64,000 nt of DNA from Macrothele yani. Taxonomy: Eukaryota > Arthropoda > Arachnida > Araneae > Macrothelidae. The DNA is taken from the NCBI GenBank assembly GCA_039090855.1, contig CM077010.1, forward strand, positions 47,076,905 to 47,140,904. Direction: 5' to 3'. The notes beneath the pieces were generated by a model, which worked only from the letters and a program-made list of their open reading frames with translations, had not been told where the DNA came from and ran no database searches. Numbering within the stretch: the first letter of the stretch is position 1; every line of letters starts with the position of its first letter. A program made the translations under genes and the position numbers. Positions 1 through 9,306 of this stretch are shown here, in pieces.

Positions 1-269
1 AAGTTTAATAAAAAAAAATTCATGATTTAAGGGTTACAATCAGTAAGTATTTGGTGTACAAGATTGCATCAAAATCTATTTGCACCAAGTACAACTGGGC
101 GATCTTAGCGAGAGATGGGTTTGCCTCCTAGGGGCACTCCGTGGGAACAATGACACACAGAACAGCAACAAGGGCCTCTGTGAATCTTGGAGAGGTGCCA
201 GCTAGTTCTGTGTGACATTGATGAAAAGACCCCAACTCACTGAGTTTTTTTCCAGAATCCTTACGCTGA

Positions 270-849
270 ATGACCAACTGGAATCGTCAGCTGTGGGCTG
301 ATCACCCACATTGCTGTACTTACCTATTTAAAAAGACAGACTCTAGTGTGGGATATGGTGGACCTATCACACTTGAGAAGGATGGTCCACCACGGAATCG
401 ACCAGGACTTTCAAAACGGCGTATGAGAAAAAGATCTCGGCTGAGTGAATGTAAGATTGGTGTACGGAATACTAGAGGTATAAATGGCAAGATGAACAAG
501 GTGATTGAAGAGATGAATAAGTATAGATTTGGTGTGCTGTGTGTAAGTGAAACCAAACAGAAGGAAATTGGGATAGAAGAAGTGAATGGAACAGTGAGCG
601 TGTGGTCTGGAGTATTGGATAATGTGAAAGGACAGGCTGGTGTAAGGGTGATTTTAAGTGAAAAGATGAACTTGATTCACTATAGCTGCAAAGTCAGAGA
701 ATTCTTTCAATTTGTTTAAAAGTGAAACTTCAGAGAATAGTAATTGTTGTAGTGTATGCTCCTTGTAACTCAGAACCTTCTGATAGGAAGATTTCTGGAA
801 TGAGCTAAAAGCTATATTGAGCCAGTTTGGTGCTAAAGAGAAAGTTATA
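270..849 (+). pseudogene. LINE fragment, endonuclease domain (segment A)
   Basis: This is the amino-terminal part of a non-LTR retrotransposon endonuclease (APE/EEP fold), which nicks target DNA to prime reverse transcription. The visible landmarks are KIGVRNTRGINGKMNKVIEE, then FGVLCVSET (the catalytic glutamate region) and VKGQAGVRVIL. The reading frame stops at 719 and is shifted after that. The reading continues through LGAKEKVI at 849, where a DNA transposon interrupts it, and resumes at 1703. Segment B (1703-2126) and segment C (6003-7044) belong to the same copy. The LINE at 9997-14785 (- strand) and the piece at 59803 are the same family. The clade is uncertain: the RT resembles the RTE-like group that ends in short tandem repeats. 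Confidence 0.8.
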
Positions 850-1702
850 CAGTGTAACTTGGATAATTCGAAGCTGAAGGTACCACAGAAATAGTTCGAA
901 TTATTGACAATTCGAATTAGGCAAGTTTGAATATGCACATTCAAGTACTGCAAAAAAAAAAACATATTTATTCATAACATACGAAAAATGTACAGTACAG
1001 TAAATTTACAAATGTTTTCTAAAAAAAAAAAAAAAAAAACGTTACATTTTGGCCTGCTTCTTGGAATTTATGTTATGGGTAAGTGTAAATTCCTCAAGTA
1101 TATCAAGTGAATGAAATAGAGAGTCCCTTACATTCTGCTGTCCCTCAACAAACTTCCTGAACTGTTGGAGGTAAACCAAGGCCGCTACTGAATTTGGAAG
1201 GCGCTCTTCAGGAAATTCTGGCCGTTCCCATTCTTCATCTGAAGATACACAGCAGGTCTTCTTATTCATAACATCAGCCAAGATCTCATCATGTGAGCTC
1301 ACCACGAACAGCTAAATTGTCATCAATGCTCACAAAAGCCTCATACGGTACATCACGGCCTACGTCTTCCCAGTACTCCACAGTAGGTATGATCTCCTCG
1401 CCAAAATTACATTGATGTAGTTCAGACTAATCATCGGGGAGCTGGAAGCCTGCTTTTCCAAAGCAGTCGGCTATGGTTTCAGGTTTAACTTGTTGCTTCA
1501 TCCAGAACAGTGCATACCCATTTTAAAAGGTAATTGTTGAAAATACGAAAATGGAGTTTTCAAATTAAACAAAAAACAAAAAAAGTTTGAATTAAAGGCT
1601 GTTTTTAACATTATTTATATAGAAAATTCAAGGGACCAAATGAAAAATTCGAATTAACCAAGAATTTGAATTAAAAATTTTAGAATCAGACAAGTTACAC
1701 TG
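850..1702 (-). mobile_element. pogo/Tigger-like DNA transposon, internally deleted
   Basis: The ends are inverted: CAGTGTAACTT at 850 and AAGTTACACTG ending at 1702. The element is flanked by a TA target duplication (848-849 and 1703-1704). Removing the element and one TA restores the host LINE frame exactly across its GDFNARVG motif, so both borders are secure to the base. The 853-bp length is far below a full pogo/Tigger element. It retains a fragment resembling the transposase C-terminus on the - strand. Subterminal runs of the type TTCGAATTA recur near both ends. Confidence 0.88.
1042..1305 (-). pseudogene. Tigger-like transposase C-terminal fragment
   Basis: This 87-residue reading frame is acidic and hydrophobic: SSDEEWERPEFPEERLPNSV, then a helix around LVYLQQFRKFVEGQQNV, ending in KKQAKM. 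It resembles the C-terminal tail of pogo/Tigger (CENP-B/jerky type) transposases. No DDE catalytic core or CENP-B DNA-binding domain is present, so it cannot be active. The assignment rests mainly on the TIRs and TA duplication of the enclosing 850-1702 element, because the tail itself is poorly conserved in this family. Confidence 0.5.
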
Positions 1703-2126
1703 TAATAGCAGGGGATTTCAATGCTAGAGTAGGTGTGCAGAATGCAATTTCTGACAATGTTCTGGGTAAGTTTAATGATCCTTGTGTGAATGATAATGGT
1801 GAAAGATTAATTGAACTCTGCATCGAGAATAGTTTGTGTGTATCTATAATACGTTTTTCAACCACAAGTATACCCACACATATACTTCCAAAAATCATAC
1901 TCCTGGTCAAAAGAGTGTGATAGATATTTATGTCTAAGGTCAGCGTCTGAAACACTTAGTTGTTGACACCCGTGTGATGAGAGGTGCGGATGTTGGTTTT
2001 GATCATTACTTGGTAGTGTCAGGAGTGAAACTGCATGTTGCTTGGAGGAAAAGGAATAGGAAGAGGCCTGTGGTGGACAGAATAAAGGTTGAAAGGCTCC
2101 CTGAAGATCATGAGCATTATTCTTAT
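1703..2126 (+). pseudogene. LINE fragment, endonuclease domain (segment B)
   Basis: This continues the endonuclease of segment A. IAGDFNARVG is the catalytic Asp/Asn motif of the APE fold. It is followed by CVNDNGERLIELCIENSLCV and, after a stop near 1918, by GADVGFDHYLVV. That last motif corresponds to the S/G-D-H catalytic histidine motif of these enzymes. The copy then reads KRPVVDRIKVERLPEDHEHY up to the Penelope insertion at about 2127. The intact paralogue on the - strand (about 14785) reads VDRLLEDHQQYSDLLRERL at the same place, which confirms where the host LINE was split. Confidence 0.8.
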
Positions 2127-2440
2127 GTCATAAAATAAGGTTGCCGTCTTATGCACGATTAGAATAACTAAAAGTTAAAAGAACTGATGCTCCTGTACAC
2201 ACCAAATGTGGTGAAGGGGATATGAATGACACGTTAAAACAAACATGAGATCTTTCAATCCCTCTTGGGATCATCCTCTGACATCTGAGGATGATCCCAA
2301 GAGGGATTGAAAGATTTCATGTTTGTTTTAACGTGTCATTCATATCCCCTTCACCACATTTGGTGTGTACAGGAGCATCAGTTCTTTTAACTTTTAGTTA
2401 TTCTAATCGTGCATAAGACGGCAACCTTATTTTATGACTA
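2127..2440. repeat. Head-to-head inverted terminal repeat of PLE-1
   Basis: The left arm starts GTCATAAAATAAGG at 2127 and the right arm ends CCTTATTTTATGAC at about 2438. The arms are about 150 bp, nearly identical, and meet at 2280-2284 with only a few unpaired bases. A third, direct copy lies at about 5812-5985. The junction coincides with the start of a hammerhead-like core in the right arm. PLEs are known for such pseudo-LTRs with an inverted partial copy at the 5' side. Confidence 0.88.
2285..2312 (+). ncRNA. Hammerhead-ribozyme-like core in the 5' pLTR of PLE-1
   Basis: The box CTGAGGA (2285-2291) fits CUGANGA. A stem-loop GATCCC-AAGA-GGGATT follows (one G-T pair) and then GAAA (2309-2312). 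This is the catalytic core layout of a hammerhead ribozyme. Stems I and III and a cleavage triplet could not be assigned by eye. Hammerhead motifs are known in PLE terminal repeats, so the position is the expected one. Confidence 0.55.
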
Positions 2441-2545
2441 ACTGAGCAGGAACTTTTCATCTATTTTAATCTTCAAGCCGCTGTTTGGTACTGTGAGTAT
2501 TCTTGTTTTTTCTCACACATTGTGTTCACTTTCGACCATATCAAC

Positions 2546-4138
2546 ATGGACAGAGTTTTCAAGATCTTTACGGGTTTTCGTCATAAACTGTGTACGCAAG
2601 AGACACATCTTCAATTTTTGTTGAACTGTCGGTGTCTGGGAGTTGTTCCTAAATTTTTAACATTGCGGATCAACCCCGCTCTAGATTTGATTATAATATT
2701 CTACAAACAGCCGAAAAAGCGTCTCTCTTCCGAGATCAGATTAAAGAGGGGCCACATCGACTTCCTAAATAGACGCTCATACCTTGCTTTCCTTGCATTG
2801 GCCAAGAGTACATCCAGTTGTTTGCTTGATCATTACCTTGTTGTGATTCATGCCAATATTCTGAAGGAAGCCGCGAAACAGCAGAGCACTCACATTCACA
2901 AACTTCGGAATTTGGTGGCGGACAAGACAAATCAAGCCTATATCCAAACCCGCCCAAAACAACATACAGTCACTATCCAGTCATCTTTCATCAACCTGAG
3001 CAGCGTTCAGCTTAGCCAAATTCAACAAACTGCTTTGAACAGAGGGCTGAAGTATTCATATCCACCTAATCCCCCCACCCCACTGACTTTTATCCCGCAG
3101 GCCGAGGATATAATTCGCCACCACCCTGCAAATGATCAAGAATTGGCTAGATTTGAGATCACCAAGGCATTGCGAAGACGAAGACAACGTGATGACCCAT
3201 CGCTTAAAGTCGAACGTGCTCAGTTGAAGAAATTACGCAGGGATTCGAACCTGGCCATAATTTCAACCGACAAAACTGGTCAGGCAGTCATTCTAGACAG
3301 AGCTACATACACCCAAAAAATGGAGACTGCTATTCAGGAGATCCCACATGAGACTGTCACCCGTGACCCAACAAATGCCACAGCATCAGCACTCAGCAGA
3401 CTTAGAAATTCTGGAACTCTCCCGTCCACCATCTCCTCTCACATGAACCCACCAAATAGGTACAGAGTTCCTGAGTTATTTGGAACCTTAAAGACTCATA
3501 AAGAACATCAACCTATGCGACCATTGGTATCGGGACACTCCAACTCAACCTGCCAACTTGAAGCAACCTTGGCTTCATTCCTTAAACCCATAACCCTAAC
3601 TCAGGGCTACTCTGTTTCCAGTTCGAAGGAAGCCTTGTCGAGGATTCAAACTTTTAGTAGTCAAGGATCTCCCTTCATTATAGCCTCACTGGATGTTACG
3701 GCCTTGTACCCAAATGTGTCTGTGCCTCTGATTCACTCTTTAATTGCAGAAAAACTGAAAGAATCAGACATGCCTGTCTCTGAGATCGCCACAACTCTTA
3801 GTGCCCTGAGACTTATTCAAAATCGTCCATACTTTTGCTTCAACAACATCATTTACAGGCAAAAAGAGGGTGTCCCAATGGGTTCCCCTCTATTACCCCT
3901 TTTGGCCGAGATATTTATGCAACACCTAGAGCACCTGGCGTTGAATCCTTTACCTGAAGAACTAGGTTTATATTTGAGATATGTCGATGATATTTTGGTT
4001 TTCTGGTTGGGCACTGAAGAAAAATTATTGAATTTTAGGGATTTCATGTCTTCACTACATTAGTCAGTGAATTTTACATTGGAACTGGAAATTGAAGGAA
4101 TCTTACCGTTTTTGGATATCTTGCTAACCAGAAATATT
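2546..4138 (+). pseudogene. PLE-1 reverse transcriptase
   Basis: A long open frame runs from the ATG at 2546 to a stop at 4061-4063; the same frame continues past it to about 4138. It encodes the Penelope-type RT, related to telomerase RT. Landmarks in order: an N-terminal PLE domain, then LRRDSNLAIISTDKTGQAV, ELFGTLKTHKE with MRPLVSG, motif A ASLDVTALYPNVSVPLI, GVPMGSPLLPLLAEIFM (motif B), and the catalytic YLRYVDDILVFW (motif C, YVDD). After the stop it reads LEIEGILPFLDILLTRN, typical of the PLE thumb region, and is then interrupted by the second PLE. All catalytic residues appear present. The single stop and the interruption make it non-functional as a full RT-endonuclease protein. Confidence 0.88.
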
Positions 4139-4207
4139 ACAAATCACTTAATAATCTAAGGCAACTTATGGGAATTTACTAGGAATTTTTTTCCATTTAT
4201 AGCAAAT

Positions 4208-4236
4208 TTTCGGAGAAAACTCTTCTCCTTCTTCAG
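4208..4236 (-). ncRNA. Hammerhead-ribozyme-like core, PLE-2 3' tail
   Basis: On the - strand the sequence reads CTGAAGA, a stem GGAGAA paired with TTCTCC, then GAAA. It begins 68 nt downstream of the GIY-YIG ORF stop. ATTT and AAAT follow shortly after and could form a short stem III, but the expected NUH cleavage triplet is not clear, so this copy may be inactive. The related copy at 25214 keeps the same layout with a different stem sequence. Confidence 0.55.
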
Positions 4237-4303
4237 GCTCTCTTTGTTGTTGTCACTTTTTGCTTGTCACTATCATGGTTACGGTTTACCTTGACGGTTA
4301 CGG

Positions 4304-5011
4304 TTAACCTTGACGGTTTAGGTTATTTTTCAACAAATCCTGCCAGATGTTAGGCAGGGAAAATCCTTTGCAGTCATTGATGATGGAATTTTGATTTTTC
4401 TCAATCTCTATTCCTTCTTTCAGTTTTCTTTTTTGGAAATTGCTTTGGAAACTGATTACTTTAAGGGAATTCCAATCCATGCTGTGCCCAGTTTCTCTAA
4501 CATGCCTATCTAATCCAGTCTTGTTGGAGCAATTTTTTATAGCTGCTTTATGCTCAGCTATACGAGTTTCTAGTCTGCGACCTGTTTCACCTATGTAAGA
4601 TAGTCCACAACTACAATTTACTTCATAAACTACTCCTTGCATTTTTAAAATATCTTCTTCTCTTTGAACTATTTTAGGGAAAAAATTTTTAACTTTGTTC
4701 TCTAAACTTGGAGCTAGCCTAATATTGTATTTTTTACTAATTCTCTTTAAAGCCTCAAATAAACCTTTGTGATAAGAAATTTTTCTAGTGAATTTTACTT
4801 CTTGCTTTTGTGGGTTCTTCGTACCATTAAAATTCAGAAGCTTCTCAATTTCTTCTTTAGGATAGTTATTTTCTGCAAGTATGACTTTAAGCTCTTCTTT
4901 ATGGGCTTCTTTTTTATCTGCAGTAGAAACTATTTTATTAATTTTTTCTAAAAACTGACTTGCTACATTTTTCTTAATAGAAACTGGATGATACGAATTG
5001 AAATCCAGCAA
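4304..5011 (-). CDS. PLE-2 C-terminal ORF with GIY-YIG endonuclease
   Basis: This is a 235-residue uninterrupted frame. The start LDFNSYHPVS corresponds to the PLE region just after the RT thumb. A basic, helical linker follows (KEEIEKLLNF, SYHKGLFEALKRISKKYNI). The GIY-YIG nuclease is at about residues 128-185: VVYEVNCSCGLSYIGETGRR, LETRIAEHKAAI with the conserved Arg and His, then RHVRETGHSMDW. The Cys pair before SYIGE and the following His residues fit the zinc-binding CCHH type found in PLE nucleases. The RT is absent, so the protein is a fragment. The terminal GFSLPNIWQDLLK matches the end of related PLEs. Open reading and good motifs suggest a fairly young copy. Confidence 0.85.
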   Translation of the reverse strand: MLDFNSYHPVSIKKNVASQFLEKINKIVSTADKKEAHKEELKVILAENNYPKEEIEKLLNFNGTKNPQKQEVKFTRKISYHKGLFEALKRISKKYNIRLAPSLENKVKNFFPKIVQREEDILKMQGVVYEVNCSCGLSYIGETGRRLETRIAEHKAAIKNCSNKTGLDRHVRETGHSMDWNSLKVISFQSNFQKRKLKEGIEIEKNQNSIINDCKGFSLPNIWQDLLKNNLNRQG

Positions 5012-5551
5012 CCGACTGAAGAAACAAGAAATTGCAAAAATTAAAGAAATCGCCCAAAACCATGGCTATGGAAATCATTTGGTGGATTCGATTTACAAGA
5101 GACTCGGAAACTCAACCAGGTCCACACTTGTGAGGGAAACAAGAGATAAGAAATTTGTTGGGTCTATGTGCTATGACCCACACGTCACTCGCATTATGAA
5201 AAAACATGTGTCATCGTCACAAAATCGATTTTTGGCCTCAGAACATCAAATACTTACTCCATCATTCGCACCGACCGCGATCAAATCAAACAGGGATCCC
5301 GTCATGGAGTATATAACATACCTCTTTACAGTACTGAGCCAGATGACCCACCTCTCACTTACATAGGATCTACTTAGAGGACGTTGGACATCAGAATGAA
5401 GGAGCACCTTTATGACATTAAGCCTCGAAACCAAAAAATTGTGTTATCACGCCTTGCCAACAAGGGTTCATATTTCCCAGCTTGGCAGGAGGCTTCCATC
5501 GTTACAACACCACAGAACAAAACCTCGTTACTTTTTGCAGAGGCTTGTTAA
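4998..5551 (+). pseudogene. PLE-1 linker and GIY-YIG endonuclease remnant
   Basis: The frame from about 5010 reads NRLKKQEIAKIKEIAQNHGY and YDPHVTRIMKKH, the PLE linker. One frameshift near 5270 leads into HGVYNIPLYS and TYIGST followed by a stop and RTLDIRMKEHLYDI, the GIY-YIG core with its conserved Arg and Glu-His. It continues RLANKGSYFPAWQEASIV and ends at 5551. This is the endonuclease partner of the RT at 2546-4138, separated from it by PLE-2. One frameshift and one in-frame stop inactivate it. Confidence 0.8.
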
Positions 5552-5816
5552 TTTTCATCACGGGCAATCAATGTTGTAACGACTATATACCTATGCACAT
5601 CCCCAATTCTTGGAAAAATTTCTTGCCAAGGGACTCAAATAATGTTCCAAGTGACAACACCTTGAATGCCTTAACACCAGATGACACAATCACCCATTCA
5701 GCGATTCGGAATTTCCCGTGAACAATCCCAGACATGCGCAGTGAACACACAGTTTGATTCACGACACTTACCCCTTCTGTTATTTAAGGGTCGGAATCAC
5801 TAATTTGAGAGCACAT

Positions 5817-5844
5817 CTGAGGATGATCCCAAGAGGGATTGAAA
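5817..5844 (+). ncRNA. Hammerhead-ribozyme-like core in the 3' pLTR of PLE-1
   Basis: This is the same core as at 2285: CTGAGGA at 5817, the stem GATCCC/GGGATT, and GAAA at 5841-5844. The flanks differ at a few positions from the 5' copy, but none of these changes falls in the core boxes. Confidence 0.55.
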
Positions 5845-6002
5845 GATCTCATGTTTGTTTTAACCTGTCATTCATATCCCCTTCACCACATTTGGTGTGT
5901 ACAGGAGCATCAGTTCTTTTAACTTTTAGTTATTCTAATCGTGCATAAGATGGCAACCTTATTTTATGACTAACTTAGCACAAACTTTTCATCTATTTTA
6001 AT

Positions 6003-7044
6003 ATTATTCTGATGTACTCAGAGAATGACTGAAAGAACTGAAGTCTTGTGTGAGGGATGTAGAAAAGAAGTGGGAATGTTTTAAGAACTGTGTTGTCATT
6101 GCCACTCAAGAGGTCTGTGGCATCACAACAGTGGGTAACAATAGAGGTCATTCTTGGTAGAAGTGCGAGATCAAAAAGGCAGTAAAGAGAAGGAAGGGAG
6201 CCTATTTGGGGATGTTGTAAGGTAGAGTTTCTGTAGATGAATATCGCTGTAAGAAGTGTGAAGCCTCTAGGATGGTTCACCAGAGTAAAGCAAAAGATAG
6301 GAATGAGAAGGGGGAAAGGCATGAATGGGCTTTTTGGAAAGATAGGCAAACTTTCTAGAAGTACATGAGACTCAGGGAAAAATAGGGGGAACAAAGTTGT
6401 AAGTTATGTGAAGAATAGGATAGGGGAAATGATATGGGAGCCCATAAGTTAAGTGAAAGATGGGGTGAATACTTCGTGAGTTATTAGATCAGGAAAGCAA
6501 AGGTGATTCTGAAGCAGAAACAGATGATGTCACATTAAAGGATGGAAGCACAGGTGGGATCTCAAGAGAAGAGATGTGTAAAACTCTAAAATCTCTTCAG
6601 AATGGTAAGGCTCCGGGAGTTGATGACATAACTGCCGAGATGTTGAAAAATGGTGGTGACTCTGTAATTGACTGGCTAACTGAAATTTGCCAGTTGTGAT
6701 GGGAGTTAGGAATGGTCCCTTGGAATTGGAAGGATGCTATCATTGTTCCCTTGTATAAGGGAAAATGTGATCAGACTGACTGCAAGAATTATCGTGGAAT
6801 TAGCCTACTGAGTGTGCCAGGGAAAGTGTTTGGTAAGGTTATAAGGGAAAATGTGATCAGACTGACTGCAAGAATTATCGTGGAATTAGCCTACTGAGTG
6901 TGCCAGGGAAAGTGTTTGGTAAGGTCGTTATTGAAAAAATATGGGGTCTTACACCAGAGAAAGTATGGGATGTTCAGAGTGGTTTTATGCCTGGTAAAGG
7001 CTGCACTAACCAAATTTTTGCATTATGCATGATCACTGAAAAGT
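6003..7044 (+). pseudogene. LINE fragment, linker and RT (segment C)
   Basis: This continues the LINE of segments A and B beyond PLE-1. It reads YYSDVLRE, RDVEKKWECFKN, then (after several stops and shifts) NGKAPGVDDITAEMLKNGGD, WNWKDAIIVPLYKGK, NYRGISLLSVPGKVFGK and VWDVQSGFMPGKGCTNQIFA. These are the RT fingers and motif 1-2 regions. It breaks off at about 7044 before the catalytic YADD motif. An 86-bp tandem duplication lies inside the RT segment. The - strand copy at 13395-14785 covers the same part with far fewer lesions. Confidence 0.82.
6755..6926 (+). repeat. 86-bp tandem duplication inside the LINE RT
   Basis: The sequence starting ATAAGGGAAAATGTGATCAG at 6755 is repeated from 6841 with almost no differences. 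It duplicates the coding stretch around NYRGISLLSVPGKVFGK and breaks the frame, since 86 is not a multiple of three. The other LINE copies have a single unit. Confidence 0.9.
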
Positions 7045-9278
7045 ACACTGGGCTCCAAAAGTTAAGGTACAACCAGTTATTTGACCCTCACCATTAAAAG
7101 AATGCAAAGAAAGATAACAAACAGAGTTGATATAAAGGATAATAAGTCGTGTTACTAAAATCACATGAAAACAGTATACCTACCACGTTTGGGAGACAAA
7201 AATTAGGTATTTATGTAAAAACCAGAGGTAGCTCTGGATGTGACACTGTTGTATGTTTGTTTGTTGCTAATTAATGTTCATTGATCTTCAATTTTAGGTA
7301 TGAAGATATTGTTGGTGATGTCAAGGAGAAATCGTTTACCCGATCTTGTGTGTTCCCCATTACTTAAAGGTCAGTACTTCTGATCACTTATGTCTTGTAT
7401 CATAAGAAATGAATTCTATTAATTTCGTTTAATAGGGCACATTACTCTAGGGTGGTCACAACAAACATTTCTAGAGATAATGTATTATAAGAAGTTTGAT
7501 AAAAGGTAATTCATGGATCCCCAAGTTGGGAAATGATGTACTGAACAAATCCAAAGAATAATACATAATTTTGGCTAAAAGTGTTACTAGTCAAATACCA
7601 CATTTTGCACTTCAAATTGGCAATCTTATATTTTATGGTCCTTCATTACCAGAAGGAATTTACCATATAAAAGAGGCACACGTCTTTTTAAATATATTAA
7701 GTGATGGAAAAATGTTTTTAAAGATTTTTCCAATTAAGTTTACTTGTAAGTGAGAGGTTGTCAGCAAAGCCTGTGGTAACCATCATTCTTCTTCATGGGA
7801 GGGTTGACTAGCATTAGTTTGGCACCCATATGTGGATTTACATGTCACAAAAATGTCTTGGCAACTTTGTTACATGATTGAAAGCGTACAACTCCCACAC
7901 AACCATTCAAACTGACATTTCAGTTTCCTATTAACACATATCCACATTTTTTATATTCTGTGCGTGGATCTGTTCATGATCTTCCAGATCTATAAAGTGT
8001 TGTAGCTTACAGTAGAGTGCACATAAATGCCATTTTGAATATTTTCATTACAATAGCAAGCACCTTTTTGTCATTACACAACCCACCACCTTAGATAAAT
8101 CTTAACATGGACATCATGTGGAAATGTCACATCTCCTTGACAGGTAGCAGTGATGTGTGTGGGTTCAATTTTATGGGCTTGAACCCATCCGAACCCAAAT
8201 TTTATATTGCAAAATAGAGCCTAAGCCGGAATGAGCCTCAAAACTATGACTAACCTCTTTAAGCATTAATAAAACTAATCTGCTCTTCCAGACTTCCACT
8301 CCCCCAGAAATTAACAGATGTCTTTCTGAACTTGGGAGTGGAAAAGGGACCTCTATTTGTTTTTATAGTGAGACGCACACTTTTCTTTGACAGTTTTTTT
8401 CCTTCTGGAAGGCTACAGGTTGCTGGACATCCTGATAGATCAGGCAGCACTGCAATCTAGGCGCGTTGCTCAATAAAATTAGAAGTGAGCTAACATGTAG
8501 ATGTAGGGTGCAAAATTTCATGGGTATGCTCTCTACTATCTAGTATCAGCAATTCTTAAAAGGATTTTTCTTCTCCGCAAAAATCCACCTAACGCATGGC
8601 GTATGGCATTTGCTACCCATGCCCAAAATAAATAGTCCTCTCAAGTCCCCATTCCTCACCCAGACCCAGTTTCCAAAGAATTCTCTTTACCAACAAGAAA
8701 GTGCAAAGAAAGTCTCATATACTAAATCATTCAAAAAAAAAAAAAAAAAAAAGTTCTCTCTTTTTCTCTCTCAAAGACTGAGCCCACACCCACAGTAAAT
8801 ATTATACAGCCCATTTCAGTACTGGTAAGTAGCACAGCGAGGGTAAATTTTTCTGGCGGTACTGTACTTGCAGGCAAATTCCATATGAAAAACCTCTAAA
8901 AACATTTTGTTTAAAAAGAAATTTACAGAATTTAATATAAATACACATATTTGAAAATGCATGTATCACTTCTTTGCCATAAATTTCTATAAACAATTTA
9001 GGTCTCTAAAATACAAGATTACCATTTATACTTCCAATGCATTTTCATGGAGGGTCAGTTTCCTCCATGAGAGAATTTGAACAGTTAGTATATTGCTCTG
9101 CCAACTCCATGCCCAAAACAAAAAATATTAAAACAATATAAACTAATCTACCAGTCATATCTCACCAAGTATTTGAATTCAAGCCACATGACTAGTGGTG
9201 AAGCCAAGGTAATCTTGTAAACATTGTATTTATACACCATATAGAACAAATATTTTTTTTTCTTTGTACACATATATA
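7045..9278. other. Interval with no recognised gene
   Basis: No conserved coding region was found. Small ORFs of 60-65 residues look like chance. An A-run lies at 8733-8752. One short candidate exon at 7298-7369 is listed separately. AT-rich sequence with no identified repeat family leads up to the Tc1 border at 9279. Confidence 0.5.
7298..7369 (+). other. Candidate internal exon (weak)
   Basis: A good acceptor (TTCAATTTTAG) precedes 7298 and a donor (AAAG|GTCAGT) follows 7369. One frame is open throughout with 2 bases at the start and 1 at the end, reading KILLVMSRRNRLPDLVCSP. I do not recognise the protein. It sits just past LINE debris, so it could equally be chance or part of an unknown repeat. 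Confidence 0.22.
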
Positions 9279-9306
9279 CACTATATTGACAAAAGTCACC
9301 GGACAC

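Larger units (their letters stand above)
4139..5016 (-). mobile_element. 3' part of a second Penelope-like element (PLE-2) inside PLE-1
   Basis: This segment lies opposite to PLE-1 and carries only the linker and GIY-YIG end of a different PLE family, plus a 3' tail with a hammerhead-like core (4208-4236). A related copy stands at 24662-25307. The PLE-1 protein is missing the stretch expected between LLTRN (about 4138) and NRLKKQEIAKIK (about 5010). The event was therefore not a clean insertion: host sequence was lost or rearranged. Borders are good to about 10 bases. Confidence 0.75.
2127..6002 (+). mobile_element. Penelope-like retroelement (PLE-1) inserted in the LINE
   Basis: The order is: an inverted partial copy of the terminal repeat (2127-2280), a direct copy (about 2284-2440), a PLE reverse transcriptase (2546-4138), a second PLE fragment in opposite orientation (about 4139-5010), a GIY-YIG endonuclease remnant (4998-5551), and a 3' copy of the terminal repeat (about 5812-5985). 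This LTR-like arrangement, with an inverted piece at the 5' end, is characteristic of Penelope elements. The flanks share ATTATTCT (2116-2123 and 6003-6010), with an 11-bp duplication at one mismatch. Joining the flanks restores the LINE reading HYSDVLRE. Confidence 0.88.

Noticed and set aside
320..556. - strand ORF of 78 residues
   Set aside because: It is the shadow of the LINE endonuclease frame on the + strand.
2522..2545. Extension of the PLE-1 RT ORF upstream of the ATG at 2546
   Set aside because: It would need a GTG start; eukaryotic initiation at the ATG is more likely.
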